64,000 bases of DNA from Albibacterium sp963696875 (lineage in GTDB: Bacteria > Bacteroidota > Bacteroidia > Sphingobacteriales > Sphingobacteriaceae): assembly GCA_963696875.1 (NCBI GenBank), contig CAVOLQ010000001.1:868001-932000 (forward strand), in the 5' to 3' direction. Numbering within the stretch: position 1 is the first letter of the stretch; each line of letters opens with the position of its first letter. This document shows, piece by piece, positions 1-9,499 of this stretch. The position numbers and the translations under genes were made by a program. The notes below the pieces were generated by a model that had not been told where the DNA came from, searched no databases, and saw only the letters and a program-made list of their open reading frames with translations.

Positions 1-1845
1 TTGGGGAATTACAAAGCGTACAACAATCGTTATATAAAGATTCCTAATTATACTTTCCCACTCACAATACCGACTAATTCAAATAAAGAGTTTTACATCA
101 GCATACAATCTAAAGATCAAATTCAAATTCCCATTTTTGTAGGTACCGAAAGAGCTGTGTCTCAATATGCTTTTAATAAATCTATTATCTTCGGAATTTA
201 TATCGGAATAATAATAATAATGGCACTTTACCATTTCTTTATTTATTTTTCGGTCAAGAAAGTTAGCTATTTGTTTTATGTCCTATTTATCGTATCCGTA
301 GGGTTGGTCCAAATGGATTTTCAAGGATATGCATTTAAGTTCTTATGGCCAAACCGTCCTTGGATAGCATTAAATAGTACATTCTTAATCCCCATGCTAT
401 CTGGTATATCCACAGCTTTATTTGTAAAAAAGTTTTTGTATACAAAATTCTTTACCCCAAAGCTTGATGTCGGGATAAATATGTACATGTTTTTGTGTGT
501 ATCTGCAGCAGTTATTGGCTTGATAGGATACCACTTTGTAGGGGTGCAATTGCTTCAAGCAATTGCACTGATTGGTGCGATCTATGCAATGATAATTGCA
601 TCCTTTATCATTAAAAAAGGATATAGGCCTGCTAAATTCTTCCTGTTTGCTTTTGCAATTTTCTTCGTAAGCATTATCGTGTTTGTATTAAGAAACTTTA
701 ACGTAATTCCTTATAATTTATTTACTTCATATATTCTAGAAATAGGGTCGACCATTCAGATCGTATTACTTTCTTTTGCGCTTGCAGATGAGATAAACTC
801 ATATCGTAAAGCAAAAGAGGAGTCGCAGTCTCATGCTTTCGAAGTGTTAAAGGAAAATGATAGAATAATAAAAGAGCAAAACGTAACCCTTGAGAGGGAA
901 GTCAAGGTAAGGACTGCGGCACTGAGTGAATCTAATGAAAATCTTCAAAATTTACTGATTGACTTGAAGCAAGCACAAACAAAGTTAATAGAAGCGGAGA
1001 AACTTGCTTCCTTAGGTATGCTAACAGCGGGAATTGCCCATGAAATTAACAATCCTATAAATTTTGTAACTTCCAATGTTAGTCCATTACGTAGGGACAT
1101 AGACCAAATTTTTGAAGCTCTAAAAGAATTAGAACGAATTGGTTTGTCGGAGGGCAGCCTCAATGAAAAAAAAGAACAAATAAAAAGTGTTCAATCGAAA
1201 CTTGAAATTGACTATTTAAGAGAAGAAATAAAATTTCTTTTAGAAGGGATTGAAGATGGTGCAAAAAGGACTACAGGAATTGTAAAAAGCCTACGTATTT
1301 TTTCCCGAGTGGATGAATATGACTTGAAGTTGGCAGATATTAATTTGGGGATGCAATCCACCTTAGTAATTTTAAATAGTCATTTTGATAATAATATTAA
1401 GATAGAAACCGAGTATGTTGATTTACCGCTTATAGAATGCTATCCTGGAAAATTAAACCAAGTATTTCTGAACCTTTTAACCAATGCAGCCTATGAGCTA
1501 AAGAAAAAGTTTGGTAATAAACCTGGGGGGAAGCTGAAAATAACCACTAAAGTAGATAGAGACTTTGTTTATATTCGTGTCAAAGATAATGGTTCCGGAA
1601 TACCAGAAGAGATGAAAAGTAAAATATTCGATCCTTTTTTTACAACAAAGGACGTGGGGGAAGGAACCGGATTGGGCCTTTCCATTGCATACCAAACCAT
1701 TATAAGACACCAAGGGGAAATTGTAATTAATTCCACCCTGGGTGAAGGAGCAGAGTTTGTAGTAAAACTACCTTTAACTCAAAAAAATATTGAAGAAAAT
1801 AGAGATTTAATCAATTCGCTTAGCCGTCAGGAAAATGAAAGCTAG
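1..1845 (+). CDS. 7TMR-DISM sensor histidine kinase (5' partial)
   Basis: Membrane sensor kinase whose 5' end lies outside the window: the frame is open to base 1, and residues 1-55 look like the tail of a periplasmic 7TMR-DISMED2 sensor domain. About seven hydrophobic segments follow (roughly residues 58-265), then a coiled coil (280-335). The H-box reads GIAHEINNP with phosphoacceptor His347. The ATPase domain has an N-box at Asn495, a G1 motif DNGSGIP from Asp529, and GEGTGLGLS near the C-terminus. No receiver domain is fused and no response regulator is adjacent, so the partner is unknown. The last 11 bases overlap the next gene, a secreted SGNH hydrolase, so the two are probably co-translated. 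The ligand cannot be told; DISMED2 domains are thought to bind carbohydrate-like molecules. Confidence 0.9.
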   Translation: MGNYKAYNNRYIKIPNYTFPLTIPTNSNKEFYISIQSKDQIQIPIFVGTERAVSQYAFNKSIIFGIYIGIIIIMALYHFFIYFSVKKVSYLFYVLFIVSVGLVQMDFQGYAFKFLWPNRPWIALNSTFLIPMLSGISTALFVKKFLYTKFFTPKLDVGINMYMFLCVSAAVIGLIGYHFVGVQLLQAIALIGAIYAMIIASFIIKKGYRPAKFFLFAFAIFFVSIIVFVLRNFNVIPYNLFTSYILEIGSTIQIVLLSFALADEINSYRKAKEESQSHAFEVLKENDRIIKEQNVTLEREVKVRTAALSESNENLQNLLIDLKQAQTKLIEAEKLASLGMLTAGIAHEINNPINFVTSNVSPLRRDIDQIFEALKELERIGLSEGSLNEKKEQIKSVQSKLEIDYLREEIKFLLEGIEDGAKRTTGIVKSLRIFSRVDEYDLKLADINLGMQSTLVILNSHFDNNIKIETEYVDLPLIECYPGKLNQVFLNLLTNAAYELKKKFGNKPGGKLKITTKVDRDFVYIRVKDNGSGIPEEMKSKIFDPFFTTKDVGEGTGLGLSIAYQTIIRHQGEIVINSTLGEGAEFVVKLPLTQKNIEENRDLINSLSRQENES

Positions 1846-2941
1846 AATCATTTTATTAATTAGTTTAATTGCATATGGCAATTTCGCTTTTGCCCAAGTG
1901 GATAAAAAGTTCAAAACCTGGAATCCGGTATCGGAAACGCAACGAGTAGTAGAAGGGCAGGCCTGGCAAGGTGAAGTGGAAGGTTTTTATGACCGCTTGC
2001 CAAAAAGAGCAATGCAGAATGTTCGAGAAGAGGTTTGGAACTTATCGAAAAATAGTGCTGGATTACAGTTGCGTTTTACAACGAACGCAAATAATATAGA
2101 AATCAAATATGTGGTTAGTGGTAGATTGGAAATGCCACACATGCCAGCAACTGGTGTAAGTGGCGTAGATCTTTATGCTAAAAACAATAATAATCAATGG
2201 ATATGGGCCGCCGGCAAGTATTCCTTCGGAGACACAATTTCTTATATATTCAATGATTTGCAGTCTTCAGCATCTACTTCAAGAGAATATACGTTATATC
2301 TGCCGCTTTATAATACGGTAAAGTGGCTTGAAGTAACTGTAGATGATGATGCAGAATTCATCACTCATGTCGCCCGAAATGAAAAGCCGATTGTGGTATA
2401 TGGAACCTCAATCGCTCAGGGTGGATGCGCATCAAGACCCGGCCTGGGTTGGACTAATATTTTAGGTAGGAAGCTAGATCAGCCGATTATTAATTTGGCT
2501 TTTTCTGGTAATGGTAGACTAGAAAGTGAACTGATCGAGTTAATGACTGAGATCGATGCTAAGATTTATGTACTGGATTGTTTGCCAAATCTAACCTCAC
2601 CGCTTATTTCATCTGATGAATTGAAAAATAAGATTGAAGAATCAGTGCGAACCTTGCAAAATAAGCGACCTAATACGCCTATTCTGCTCACCGAACACGA
2701 TGGGTATACCGATGAGGCAATCAATGCTGTAAAAAAAGAGAACTACCAGAAGGTGAATCGAGTTTTAAAAGAAGCATTCGCATCGCTAAAAGCCAAAGGA
2801 ATTCAAAATATTTACTTGCTATCCAAAGAAGAAATTAATCAAGACATTGATTCTATGGTGGATGGAGTACATCCAAATGATATAGGAATGATGCGCTATG
2901 CGGATGCTTACGAAAAAAGTATTAACACAATTCTTAAGTAA
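1835..2941 (+). CDS. Secreted SGNH/GDSL-family hydrolase with GxDLY N-terminal domain
   Basis: Exported esterase-like protein of 368 residues. A signal peptide covers residues 1-21, ending in AFAQ. An N-terminal beta domain contains GVDLY, the hallmark of the GxDLY domain found before Lipase_GDSL_3 modules. The catalytic SGNH domain follows: block I GTSI with nucleophile Ser192, block II glycine in FSGNGR, block III asparagine in CLPN, and block V DGVHP with Asp343 and His346. These are the residues expected of an active serine hydrolase, probably an acetyl- or acyl-esterase on carbohydrate in the periplasm or outside the cell; the substrate is inference. The ATG lies inside the end of the upstream histidine-kinase gene (11-base overlap), so its expression is likely tied to that sensor. 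Confidence 0.85.
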   Translation: MKARIILLISLIAYGNFAFAQVDKKFKTWNPVSETQRVVEGQAWQGEVEGFYDRLPKRAMQNVREEVWNLSKNSAGLQLRFTTNANNIEIKYVVSGRLEMPHMPATGVSGVDLYAKNNNNQWIWAAGKYSFGDTISYIFNDLQSSASTSREYTLYLPLYNTVKWLEVTVDDDAEFITHVARNEKPIVVYGTSIAQGGCASRPGLGWTNILGRKLDQPIINLAFSGNGRLESELIELMTEIDAKIYVLDCLPNLTSPLISSDELKNKIEESVRTLQNKRPNTPILLTEHDGYTDEAINAVKKENYQKVNRVLKEAFASLKAKGIQNIYLLSKEEINQDIDSMVDGVHPNDIGMMRYADAYEKSINTILK

Positions 2942-3040
2942 ACTCTTAGTATCTAGAATTTTAACTCAATTTAAACTAAATTAATGTTTCGTTGTTAACC
3001 AATAATAATCTTGAACATTATCATAGAAAGGAGAGTTAGC

Positions 3041-3478
3041 ATGAATTTAATTCAGAAAATGGAGTATTGGGGTGATAGTCATCATCCTCATTGGTTAGAT
3101 ATAATGCGGATCTTTTTAGGTGCTGTATTATTTGTTAAAGGCATGTATTTTATCTCAGATACTGAGTCTATTCACCGGTTAATTACGTCGACAAAGTTCG
3201 AACCTGTCGCTTGGGCTGCTGTTCATTATATTGTTTTCTGCCATTTGGTAGGAGGCTTCTTTATCGCAATAGGTTTATTAACGCGTTATGCAGTTGCCTT
3301 TAATTTGCCTATATTAATAGGGGCAATTATGTTGGTGCACTTAAGAAATGGATTGACGTTTTTAAATTCGGATCTTTTTGTTGCGATAGTTGTATTAATT
3401 TTATTAATAGTATTTTTGGTTGTCGGATCAGGAAAGTATTCCTATGACGAGAAATTAAGAAACAGCAACGCACTATAA
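3041..3478 (+). CDS. DoxX-family membrane protein
   Basis: Small integral membrane protein of 145 residues with four hydrophobic segments in the DoxX arrangement. The start chosen is the ATG at 3041, because AAGGAG lies about 7 bases upstream; an in-frame TTG at 3011 would add ten residues but lacks such a site. DoxX-family proteins are linked in some bacteria to thiol redox balance or thiosulphate:quinone oxidoreductase, but the biochemical role is not settled and cannot be read here. It stands 12 bases before the serine acetyltransferase and cysteine synthase genes, so it is probably co-transcribed with cysteine synthesis. That fits a thiol link but does not prove one. Confidence 0.8.
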   Translation: MNLIQKMEYWGDSHHPHWLDIMRIFLGAVLFVKGMYFISDTESIHRLITSTKFEPVAWAAVHYIVFCHLVGGFFIAIGLLTRYAVAFNLPILIGAIMLVHLRNGLTFLNSDLFVAIVVLILLIVFLVVGSGKYSYDEKLRNSNAL

Positions 3479-3490
3479 CGATTAAATACA

Positions 3491-4312
3491 TTGGATTTAA
3501 AAAATAAAGTGAATGAGGAGCTTTATCTTCATATCTATAATAAACAAGAAAGGATAGAAGCAGTACCCTCTAGTGAGGTAATAGTAGGATGGGCATTGAA
3601 CTTGTTGAATTTGCTTTATCCAGAACGGCTAACAAACCAACAGTACTCGCTTCAAGAGATAAAAAATTTATTTCATAGACTGGAAAATGAATTAACAAGC
3701 CTCTTAAACGCTACGAAAGCCTGTAATGACTGCAATAATGAAAAGATAGCTCAAGAGTTTTTCAATCTTGTGCCCGAACTTTATCGAGTAATGAATACCG
3801 ATGTCGTCGCTATTGTGGACGGAGATCCAGCAGCAACAAGCAAATTCGAAGTGATCAGAACATATCCAGGATTTTTAGCTTCCTCGTTATATAGAATTGC
3901 GCATACCTTATTAAAACTCGATGTACCTCTAATACCTCGAATTTTAACTGAATGTGCGCATTCCTTAACAGGTATCGATATTCACCCTGCAGCAATAATT
4001 GGAGAATATTTTTATATTGACCATGGTACCGGAATCGTGGTTGGACAAACAACAATAATAGGTGATCATGTTAAGCTATACCAAGGTGTTACACTCGGAG
4101 GGTTAAGTGTGGATAAGAAAATGGCAAACATCAAAAGGCATCCTACCATTGAAGACCATGTTGTGATTTATGCTGGAGCGACAATTTTGGGCGGAGATAC
4201 GGTCATTGGTCATCATTGTACAATAGGCGGAAATGTTTGGTTAACCAATAGTGTAACTCCGCATTCTACAGTCTTTCACCAACCGGTTATTAAAGTAATA
4301 GAGAACGCTTAA
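3491..4312 (+). CDS. cysE: Serine O-acetyltransferase
   Basis: Acetylates L-serine from acetyl-CoA to O-acetylserine, the first step of cysteine synthesis in the cytoplasm. The 273-residue protein has an alpha-helical N-terminal domain followed by a left-handed beta-helix of hexapeptide repeats. The catalytic Asp177-His178 pair sits in IDHGTGIVVGQT, and YQGVTLGG forms the CoA-binding turn. The helical domain has the longer layout of EpsC/plant-like members. The start is a TTG at 3491; no in-frame ATG occurs before about residue 115, which would destroy the domain. It ends one base before the cysM start, so the two products, which form a complex in many bacteria, are made together. Confidence 0.92.
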   Translation: MDLKNKVNEELYLHIYNKQERIEAVPSSEVIVGWALNLLNLLYPERLTNQQYSLQEIKNLFHRLENELTSLLNATKACNDCNNEKIAQEFFNLVPELYRVMNTDVVAIVDGDPAATSKFEVIRTYPGFLASSLYRIAHTLLKLDVPLIPRILTECAHSLTGIDIHPAAIIGEYFYIDHGTGIVVGQTTIIGDHVKLYQGVTLGGLSVDKKMANIKRHPTIEDHVVIYAGATILGGDTVIGHHCTIGGNVWLTNSVTPHSTVFHQPVIKVIENA

Positions 4313-4313
4313 T

Positions 4314-5186
4314 ATGAATACCATTGAAGATATAATTGGCAATACACCTTTAGTAAAAGTCCAACATTTAAATACAAATCCAAACGTCCAAATATTCGCA
4401 AAGCTTGAAGGAAATAATCCAGGTGGAAGTGTAAAAGACAGAGCTGCGCTTAATATGATTAAGAGTGCGATGGAAAGAGGCGAAATTAAAAAGGGAACCA
4501 CACTCATCGAAGCCACGAGCGGAAATACAGGAATTGCCCTAGCGATGATTGCCAGCGTCTACAACCTAGAAATAGAATTAGTAATGCCTGCAAGCTCTAC
4601 GAGAGAAAGAACTCTAACCATGGAAGCTTTTGGCGCTAAGGTGATTTTGCTCGACTCGATTGAAGAATGTCGTGACTATGCAGAAGAGAAGGGTTCAAAT
4701 CCCAATTATTTTCTCTTGAACCAGTTTGCTAATCCTGACAATTATAAATCACATTATAAATCCACTGGCCCAGAAATCTGGCGGGACACCAATCAAAAAA
4801 TAACGCATTTTGTAAGTTCCATGGGAACGACCGGTAGCATAATGGGCTGTTCGATGTTTTTAAAGGAACAAAACCCAGCTATCCAAATCATAGGTTGTCA
4901 ACCCACAGAAGAGTCTTCTATTCCCGGTATTAGAAGATGGCCGAAAGAGTATTTACCGAAAATATATGACCCCAAACGCGTAGATCGAATTATGGATGTC
5001 TCTCAACAGGACGCCACCCAAATGGCGCGCCAATTCGCTAAAGTAGAAGGGGTGTTTGCTGGAATGAGCACCGGAGGTGCTTTAGCTTGTGCATTAAAAT
5101 TAGCAGAGGAGATATCTTCTGGAGTAATCGTTTTTATTGCCTGTGATAGAGGGGACAGATACTTAAGCAGTAATTTATTTGGCTAA
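4314..5186 (+). CDS. cysM: Cysteine synthase B (O-acetylserine sulfhydrylase)
   Basis: PLP enzyme that converts O-acetylserine and sulfide (or thiosulfate in CysM-type enzymes) to cysteine. Visible signatures are GNTPLV at residues 9-14, the PLP lysine Lys41 in NPGGSVKDR, the substrate loop EATSGNTGIA, and the phosphate-binding GTTGSIMG. At 290 residues it matches the shorter CysM rather than CysK. It begins one base after cysE, giving a tight cysE-cysM pair. It ends four bases before the convergent ACP-phosphodiesterase-like gene, with no hairpin in between. The CysM rather than CysK assignment rests on length and overall pattern. Confidence 0.92.
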   Translation: MNTIEDIIGNTPLVKVQHLNTNPNVQIFAKLEGNNPGGSVKDRAALNMIKSAMERGEIKKGTTLIEATSGNTGIALAMIASVYNLEIELVMPASSTRERTLTMEAFGAKVILLDSIEECRDYAEEKGSNPNYFLLNQFANPDNYKSHYKSTGPEIWRDTNQKITHFVSSMGTTGSIMGCSMFLKEQNPAIQIIGCQPTEESSIPGIRRWPKEYLPKIYDPKRVDRIMDVSQQDATQMARQFAKVEGVFAGMSTGGALACALKLAEEISSGVIVFIACDRGDRYLSSNLFG

Positions 5187-5190
5187 TAAT

Positions 5191-5865
5191 CTATTCAATT
5201 GATTCTTCAATTTGATTAAACACCTCCATGAAGGTGGGGTTTAGGGACTCTCTAGAATTTTGAAAAACACCAATCGATTCCTTGATTTCAGTTTCGTTAA
5301 AATTTCTATTCCACACTCTTCTACCGATACGATCGAGGGCGAAAACCAGGCTTTTTGACTCGCTATAGCTTTCAAGGTATCGAGATTTAATAAATGAATC
5401 AAGAAAAATCAAAAACCCTGAAGGGTTATCTATTCCAGCAGTTATTAAAAAGTCTTGAATTAAATCAGGATCACAGGCTCCAATTTGTTGATAAAAATCA
5501 TCAATATTGACCAACTTGTTTTGAATGAGTAAGCTGTCAAGTATTAATTCATAACCAACATGTGCCAAAAAGAAAGGGCGGATTGGGAGACGTGTAAAAA
5601 TAGGTGCTAGCTTTTTTCTCAAAGCTGAAGATTCTTGTAAAAAAGAATTAGATGAATGAAAGAGTTTATCTACATGAATATGCAGCATCCAGCCTTCCAA
5701 CAAAGAATCGAAATGAATATATTGGCTAAATCTTTCTACTTCTTTCTCAGGCTTTATTTTCCAAGAACCATCATAGTTTCTTAGCAGATCAGGTAAAATA
5801 GAACCCAAAGAAAAACATGGGTTTAGTTTGTTTTGGGTGAAATAGAAATGTGATAAAAAATTCAT
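5191..5865 (-). CDS. Acyl-carrier-protein phosphodiesterase-like protein (DUF479)
   Basis: 224-residue cytoplasmic protein with the N-terminal pattern of the AcpH/DUF479 family: MNFLSHFY followed by LGSILPD, where the aspartate and nearby histidines are candidate metal ligands. AcpH of Escherichia coli removes the 4'-phosphopantetheine group from holo-ACP; Bacteroidota homologues are little studied, so the activity is inferred. Its ATG overlaps the stop of the upstream glycosidase-like gene by four bases (ATGA type), which implies translational coupling between two proteins of apparently unrelated function. Confidence 0.72.
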   Translation of the reverse strand: MNFLSHFYFTQNKLNPCFSLGSILPDLLRNYDGSWKIKPEKEVERFSQYIHFDSLLEGWMLHIHVDKLFHSSNSFLQESSALRKKLAPIFTRLPIRPFFLAHVGYELILDSLLIQNKLVNIDDFYQQIGACDPDLIQDFLITAGIDNPSGFLIFLDSFIKSRYLESYSESKSLVFALDRIGRRVWNRNFNETEIKESIGVFQNSRESLNPTFMEVFNQIEESIE

Positions 5866-7310
5866 TTGTTCTTTTTTTCAAAGATAATATACGTCGGACC
5901 TTCATTTATTGTTAAGGTGATAGCGCCATCTCCATTTCTTTTCCATTCAGCTTTTGGAAACTGTCCTTCGGACGTCGCCATTCCCATTATATTAACAGGA
6001 AAACCAGGCAGGTCTGTAAGAATCGCATTGGTAACTCGAGCTTTATGTCCTTCTTTTTTATGTGTTTTTGTGCCTGTTGGTGACCAAGCTACCCAGATTA
6101 GTCGGTCTGAGTTTGAACCGTGTTCAAACTCATAAACATAGAGATCTCCGTCTACTTTTTTAACAATCCGTTTTAAACGAAAATCCCCCAAGGTTTCATA
6201 TAATTGTTTCAGAGCCCAAAACGATGGTTTAGCTTCAAAGTGTCGCGTGATTCCAGAAGAAGAATGAAAAAAAGGTTCGTCTTCATCGTTATAATAATAA
6301 AGATAAGCGCGTTGAATGCCACGTTCAGCAAAAGCGAAAAAGGAGCGTATTAAATATTGCGCCTGTTGTTCATCTGTATTTCCTTGCCAATCTAATTTAA
6401 GCCCCCAGCCTGTTCGGTTTTTCATCGCTTCAGGAGTGCAAGCGTCATAGCCAAATTCTGTAATCCAGATCTCCTTGTCTGGAGCATTTTTATCTCTCCA
6501 TTTTATCGTCTTATCAATTTCTTTTAAATAATTTATACTTGGATCTTCAGGATAGCTACGGTTAAACGGACCTTCGCTAGGCTGAACCGCAGCATAATTA
6601 TGCATATTAATAACATCATACAAAGGAAGAATATCCTTTTCAGCATAAATGCCTTTCAAGTTTTGAGAATAATCATCAGGAGTAGAAACCGTTACATAAG
6701 GAGTAAGGATTTTAATTTTTGGATCCCCGTCGCGAATGCCCAGAGCTATGTTCTTAAATATTGATTTGTATAAGGTAGGGTCAAATTTAGACCCAGGCTC
6801 ATTTCCTATTTCCATTGAGGTAGCAAGTTTTTCGTCTCCTGAAGGCCCGAAGTAAGTAGCAAGAGCCTTGCCATAGGTATATGACCATTCTTCTTGGTCT
6901 TTCCACAGGTCTTTGTAGTCATTGTTATCAGCATTAAAACCCGAAAATTGCAGGCAAATATCTGTTTCAAACCCATTTGCCTTCCAGTAACCATAAACAT
7001 CATTTTTCCAATTTACCCCATTTACTGCAAAAGGTGGTTTGTACTCATCTCCTGGCTTTTCTACATCCCAATTAATATCGTGATAATTACGAACAAGTCG
7101 GCACACCTGACTATACAGCTCAGGTTTAAAAGTAAAATGACCATTGATTCCCATGAAATCTTTGAATAAAGGGCGCTCTCCGACCAATGGCAAGTCACTG
7201 CCCATATCTTGGTAGGAGGGATTTCCATTGTTTATACCTTGCGTGCAAAAAGTTTGTAATCCAATCAAACTTAGAAGTAGGATAGGTAATAGATTTCTTT
7301 TTGTTTTCAT
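5862..7310 (-). CDS. Exported glycoside-hydrolase-like protein, clan GH-A fold
   Basis: 482-residue protein with a hydrophobic export segment ending in QTFC, a poor lipobox that may still make it a lipoprotein. The body resembles a (beta/alpha)8 glycosidase: IGNEP places an acid/base candidate at Glu171 and WITEFGYD a nucleophile candidate at Glu285, the spacing of retaining clan GH-A enzymes. A beta-rich C-terminal part (about 385-482) resembles the accessory domain of such enzymes. I cannot name the GH family or substrate. Start: the ATG at 7310 is preceded by AAAGGG, whereas the ATG at 7322 (four residues longer) has no such site. It is translationally coupled to the DUF479 gene downstream. 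Confidence 0.72.
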   Translation of the reverse strand: MKTKRNLLPILLLSLIGLQTFCTQGINNGNPSYQDMGSDLPLVGERPLFKDFMGINGHFTFKPELYSQVCRLVRNYHDINWDVEKPGDEYKPPFAVNGVNWKNDVYGYWKANGFETDICLQFSGFNADNNDYKDLWKDQEEWSYTYGKALATYFGPSGDEKLATSMEIGNEPGSKFDPTLYKSIFKNIALGIRDGDPKIKILTPYVTVSTPDDYSQNLKGIYAEKDILPLYDVINMHNYAAVQPSEGPFNRSYPEDPSINYLKEIDKTIKWRDKNAPDKEIWITEFGYDACTPEAMKNRTGWGLKLDWQGNTDEQQAQYLIRSFFAFAERGIQRAYLYYYNDEDEPFFHSSSGITRHFEAKPSFWALKQLYETLGDFRLKRIVKKVDGDLYVYEFEHGSNSDRLIWVAWSPTGTKTHKKEGHKARVTNAILTDLPGFPVNIMGMATSEGQFPKAEWKRNGDGAITLTINEGPTYIIFEKKNK

Positions 7311-7421
7311 TGACCCTTTCATGTTCGATTAAAGTTAAACCAATTTCATCAAATTTGCTATTTAGTGTTAAACTATTGTTAATTTTGCATGTTATTAATG
7401 TTAACAATTTGAGATTTTTAT

Positions 7422-8102
7422 ATGAAAACAACAATCGTTTCTTTTCTTTTAACTATAATTTCATTAGCTGCAATAGCTCAAAGCTCTTATACTGGTGGCG
7501 TTCAACTAGAAGTGAAACCGAATATCTCATTTCAGAATGACTGGAAATTGAATGGGAGATTGGCTTCTAGAACTTTGTTTTTTGAAGGCTCACGTACCCA
7601 GTCGTTTAACAGTATTGCTGATTATGAACGAACAGAACTTGAATTGATTTTAACAAAAAAGACTTCTTCCTCTATCTCATTAGGTGGGGGTTATTTAATA
7701 AGAAATCAAAGGGGAGCTATTAAGCATCGTCTAATTCAGCAATTTTCAGTTGCTAACAAATATAACAACCTCAATTTAACACACCGTTTCCGTTTTGATG
7801 AAACTTTTCAAACCAATAAGTCAACTCTTTACCGGTTTAGATACCGAATAGGCCTTGATAAACCTTTAAGTCGTGAAAGTGGGAAAATGTCCTTCTTCTT
7901 GAATAATGAATACATTCCTTCGCTCCAAAACAAAGAGTTTGAGTTGGAAATCAGGTTGTTGCCAGGAATAGGCTATAAGTTGAATGAAAATAATAAAATC
8001 GAAGCAGGCATAGATTTCCGAATTGAAAATATATTGAAAGATTCACATAAGCAAATTTATCTTTTATACTTATCCTGGTCCCCAAGTTTCGCAAATAAGT
8101 GA
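7422..8102 (+). CDS. DUF2490-type outer-membrane beta-barrel protein
   Basis: 226-residue exported protein with a signal peptide of about 19 residues (ending AIAQ) and alternating beta strands rich in aromatic and charged residues, as in small outer-membrane barrels. The pattern (RTELELILTKK, YRFRYRIGLDKPL, a NNEYIPS strand) fits DUF2490, a Bacteroidota family of unknown function. It stands alone on the plus strand, divergent from the glycosidase-like gene, with a 111-base shared upstream region. Confidence 0.7.
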   Translation: MKTTIVSFLLTIISLAAIAQSSYTGGVQLEVKPNISFQNDWKLNGRLASRTLFFEGSRTQSFNSIADYERTELELILTKKTSSSISLGGGYLIRNQRGAIKHRLIQQFSVANKYNNLNLTHRFRFDETFQTNKSTLYRFRYRIGLDKPLSRESGKMSFFLNNEYIPSLQNKEFELEIRLLPGIGYKLNENNKIEAGIDFRIENILKDSHKQIYLLYLSWSPSFANK

Positions 8103-8192
8103 TTTTGAACAAAATTGCCCTTATATCATATCTATCGGAGTATAGCTAAAATAAAAAATAATGATAATGCCAAGGCAGATATCAATTTCTCT

Positions 8193-8200
8193 TATCTTTG
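8193..8200 (+). promoter_or_regulatory. Bacteroidota -7 element upstream of fabF
   Basis: TATCTTTG matches TAnnTTTG exactly and lies 38 bases before the fabF ATG. No clear -33 TTG is seen at the usual spacing. Confidence 0.5.
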
Positions 8201-8238
8201 TAAAACAATATAATTATAAAAACGATTAAGGGTAATAG

Positions 8239-9483
8239 ATGAAACGAGTTGTTATAACAGGAATGGGTGCACTTACACCAATAGGAAATGATGTTCAAAC
8301 TTTTTGGGATAGTCTAATGAGCGGCAAAAGCGGTGCTTCAAGAATTAGCAAATTTGACCCAAGTGAATTTCGTACACAGATTGGCTGTGAGCTAAAAGAT
8401 TTTGACCCAGCATCGTTTCTGGACCGAGCAGAATTAAAAAGAACTGATCCATTTACTCAATACGCTCTTGCGGTTTCAAAGCAAGCAATAGAGGACTCTG
8501 GATTAGATTTCTCATCCATGAATCCTTATGATACAGGTGTCATATGGGGAACAGGGCAGGGCGGCATGCTGACGTTTGAAGAACAGGTTGTAGAATATGC
8601 CCAAAATGATCTTAAACCGCGATTTAGTCCGTTCTTTATTCCAAAGCTGATTTCAAATATGGCATCAGGAATGATTTCAATCAAATATGGCTTGATGGGC
8701 ATAAATTACACAACCGTAACCGCTTGTTCTTCTTCAAATACAGCGATAATGGATGCATTAAATTATATCCGCTGGGGAAAAGCAAAAGTCATTATAACTG
8801 GTGGATCTGAATCTCCTCTTACTTCGGCTTCTTTCGGAGGCTTTTGTGCCATGAAAGCTATGACCGTAAGAAACGATGATCCACAAACAGCGTGTAGACC
8901 ATTTGATATCGCAAGAGATGGATTTTTGATGGGTGAAGGGGCCGGTGCTTTAGTTTTAGAAGAGTACGAGCATGCTGTAGCCAGAGGAGCAACTATATAC
9001 GCTGAAGTAGCTGGTGCTGCCATGACAGCGGATGCCTACCACATGACCTCCACACATCCGGAAGGTGAAGGAGCTGGGACCGCAATGCGATTTGCATTGG
9101 AAGATGCGGGTGTTTCTCCGGAGCACGTAGATTATTTAAATGCCCACGCGACATCCACCCCGGTAGGAGATATTAGTGAAACCAAAGCCATAGCAAAACT
9201 ATTCAAAGGAAAAGAGAAAGGTTTACACGTAGGAGCTACTAAATCCATGACAGGCCATTTACTTGGCGCAGCCGGAGTAATTGAAGGGATAGCCTGTGTT
9301 AAAGCAATTCAAAATTCTGTAATTCCTCCAACTATCAATCTGAATGATCTAGATCCAGAGATACCTACTACAATTAATATTGTAAGATCTGAGCCTATTG
9401 AAAAAAATGTGGATGTAGCCATGAGCAATACATTTGGCTTTGGAGGTCATAATGGGATTGTGGTATTCAAGAAGTTTAAATAG
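8239..9483 (+). CDS. fabF: Beta-ketoacyl-ACP synthase II
   Basis: Condensing enzyme that elongates acyl-ACP with malonyl-ACP in fatty-acid synthesis. The 414-residue thiolase-fold protein has the full catalytic set: Cys163 in TACSSS, His303 in NAHATSTP and His340 in KSMTGHLLGAAG, with Lys335. The C-terminal NTFGFGGHN motif is present. Unlike most housekeeping fabF genes it is not preceded by acpP here. It stands alone with its own -7 element, so it may be a second FabF or belong to a specialised lipid or polyene route. Sequence alone does not decide this. Confidence 0.92.
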   Translation: MKRVVITGMGALTPIGNDVQTFWDSLMSGKSGASRISKFDPSEFRTQIGCELKDFDPASFLDRAELKRTDPFTQYALAVSKQAIEDSGLDFSSMNPYDTGVIWGTGQGGMLTFEEQVVEYAQNDLKPRFSPFFIPKLISNMASGMISIKYGLMGINYTTVTACSSSNTAIMDALNYIRWGKAKVIITGGSESPLTSASFGGFCAMKAMTVRNDDPQTACRPFDIARDGFLMGEGAGALVLEEYEHAVARGATIYAEVAGAAMTADAYHMTSTHPEGEGAGTAMRFALEDAGVSPEHVDYLNAHATSTPVGDISETKAIAKLFKGKEKGLHVGATKSMTGHLLGAAGVIEGIACVKAIQNSVIPPTINLNDLDPEIPTTINIVRSEPIEKNVDVAMSNTFGFGGHNGIVVFKKFK

Positions 9484-9499
9484 CTTTCAACTATAAAAG

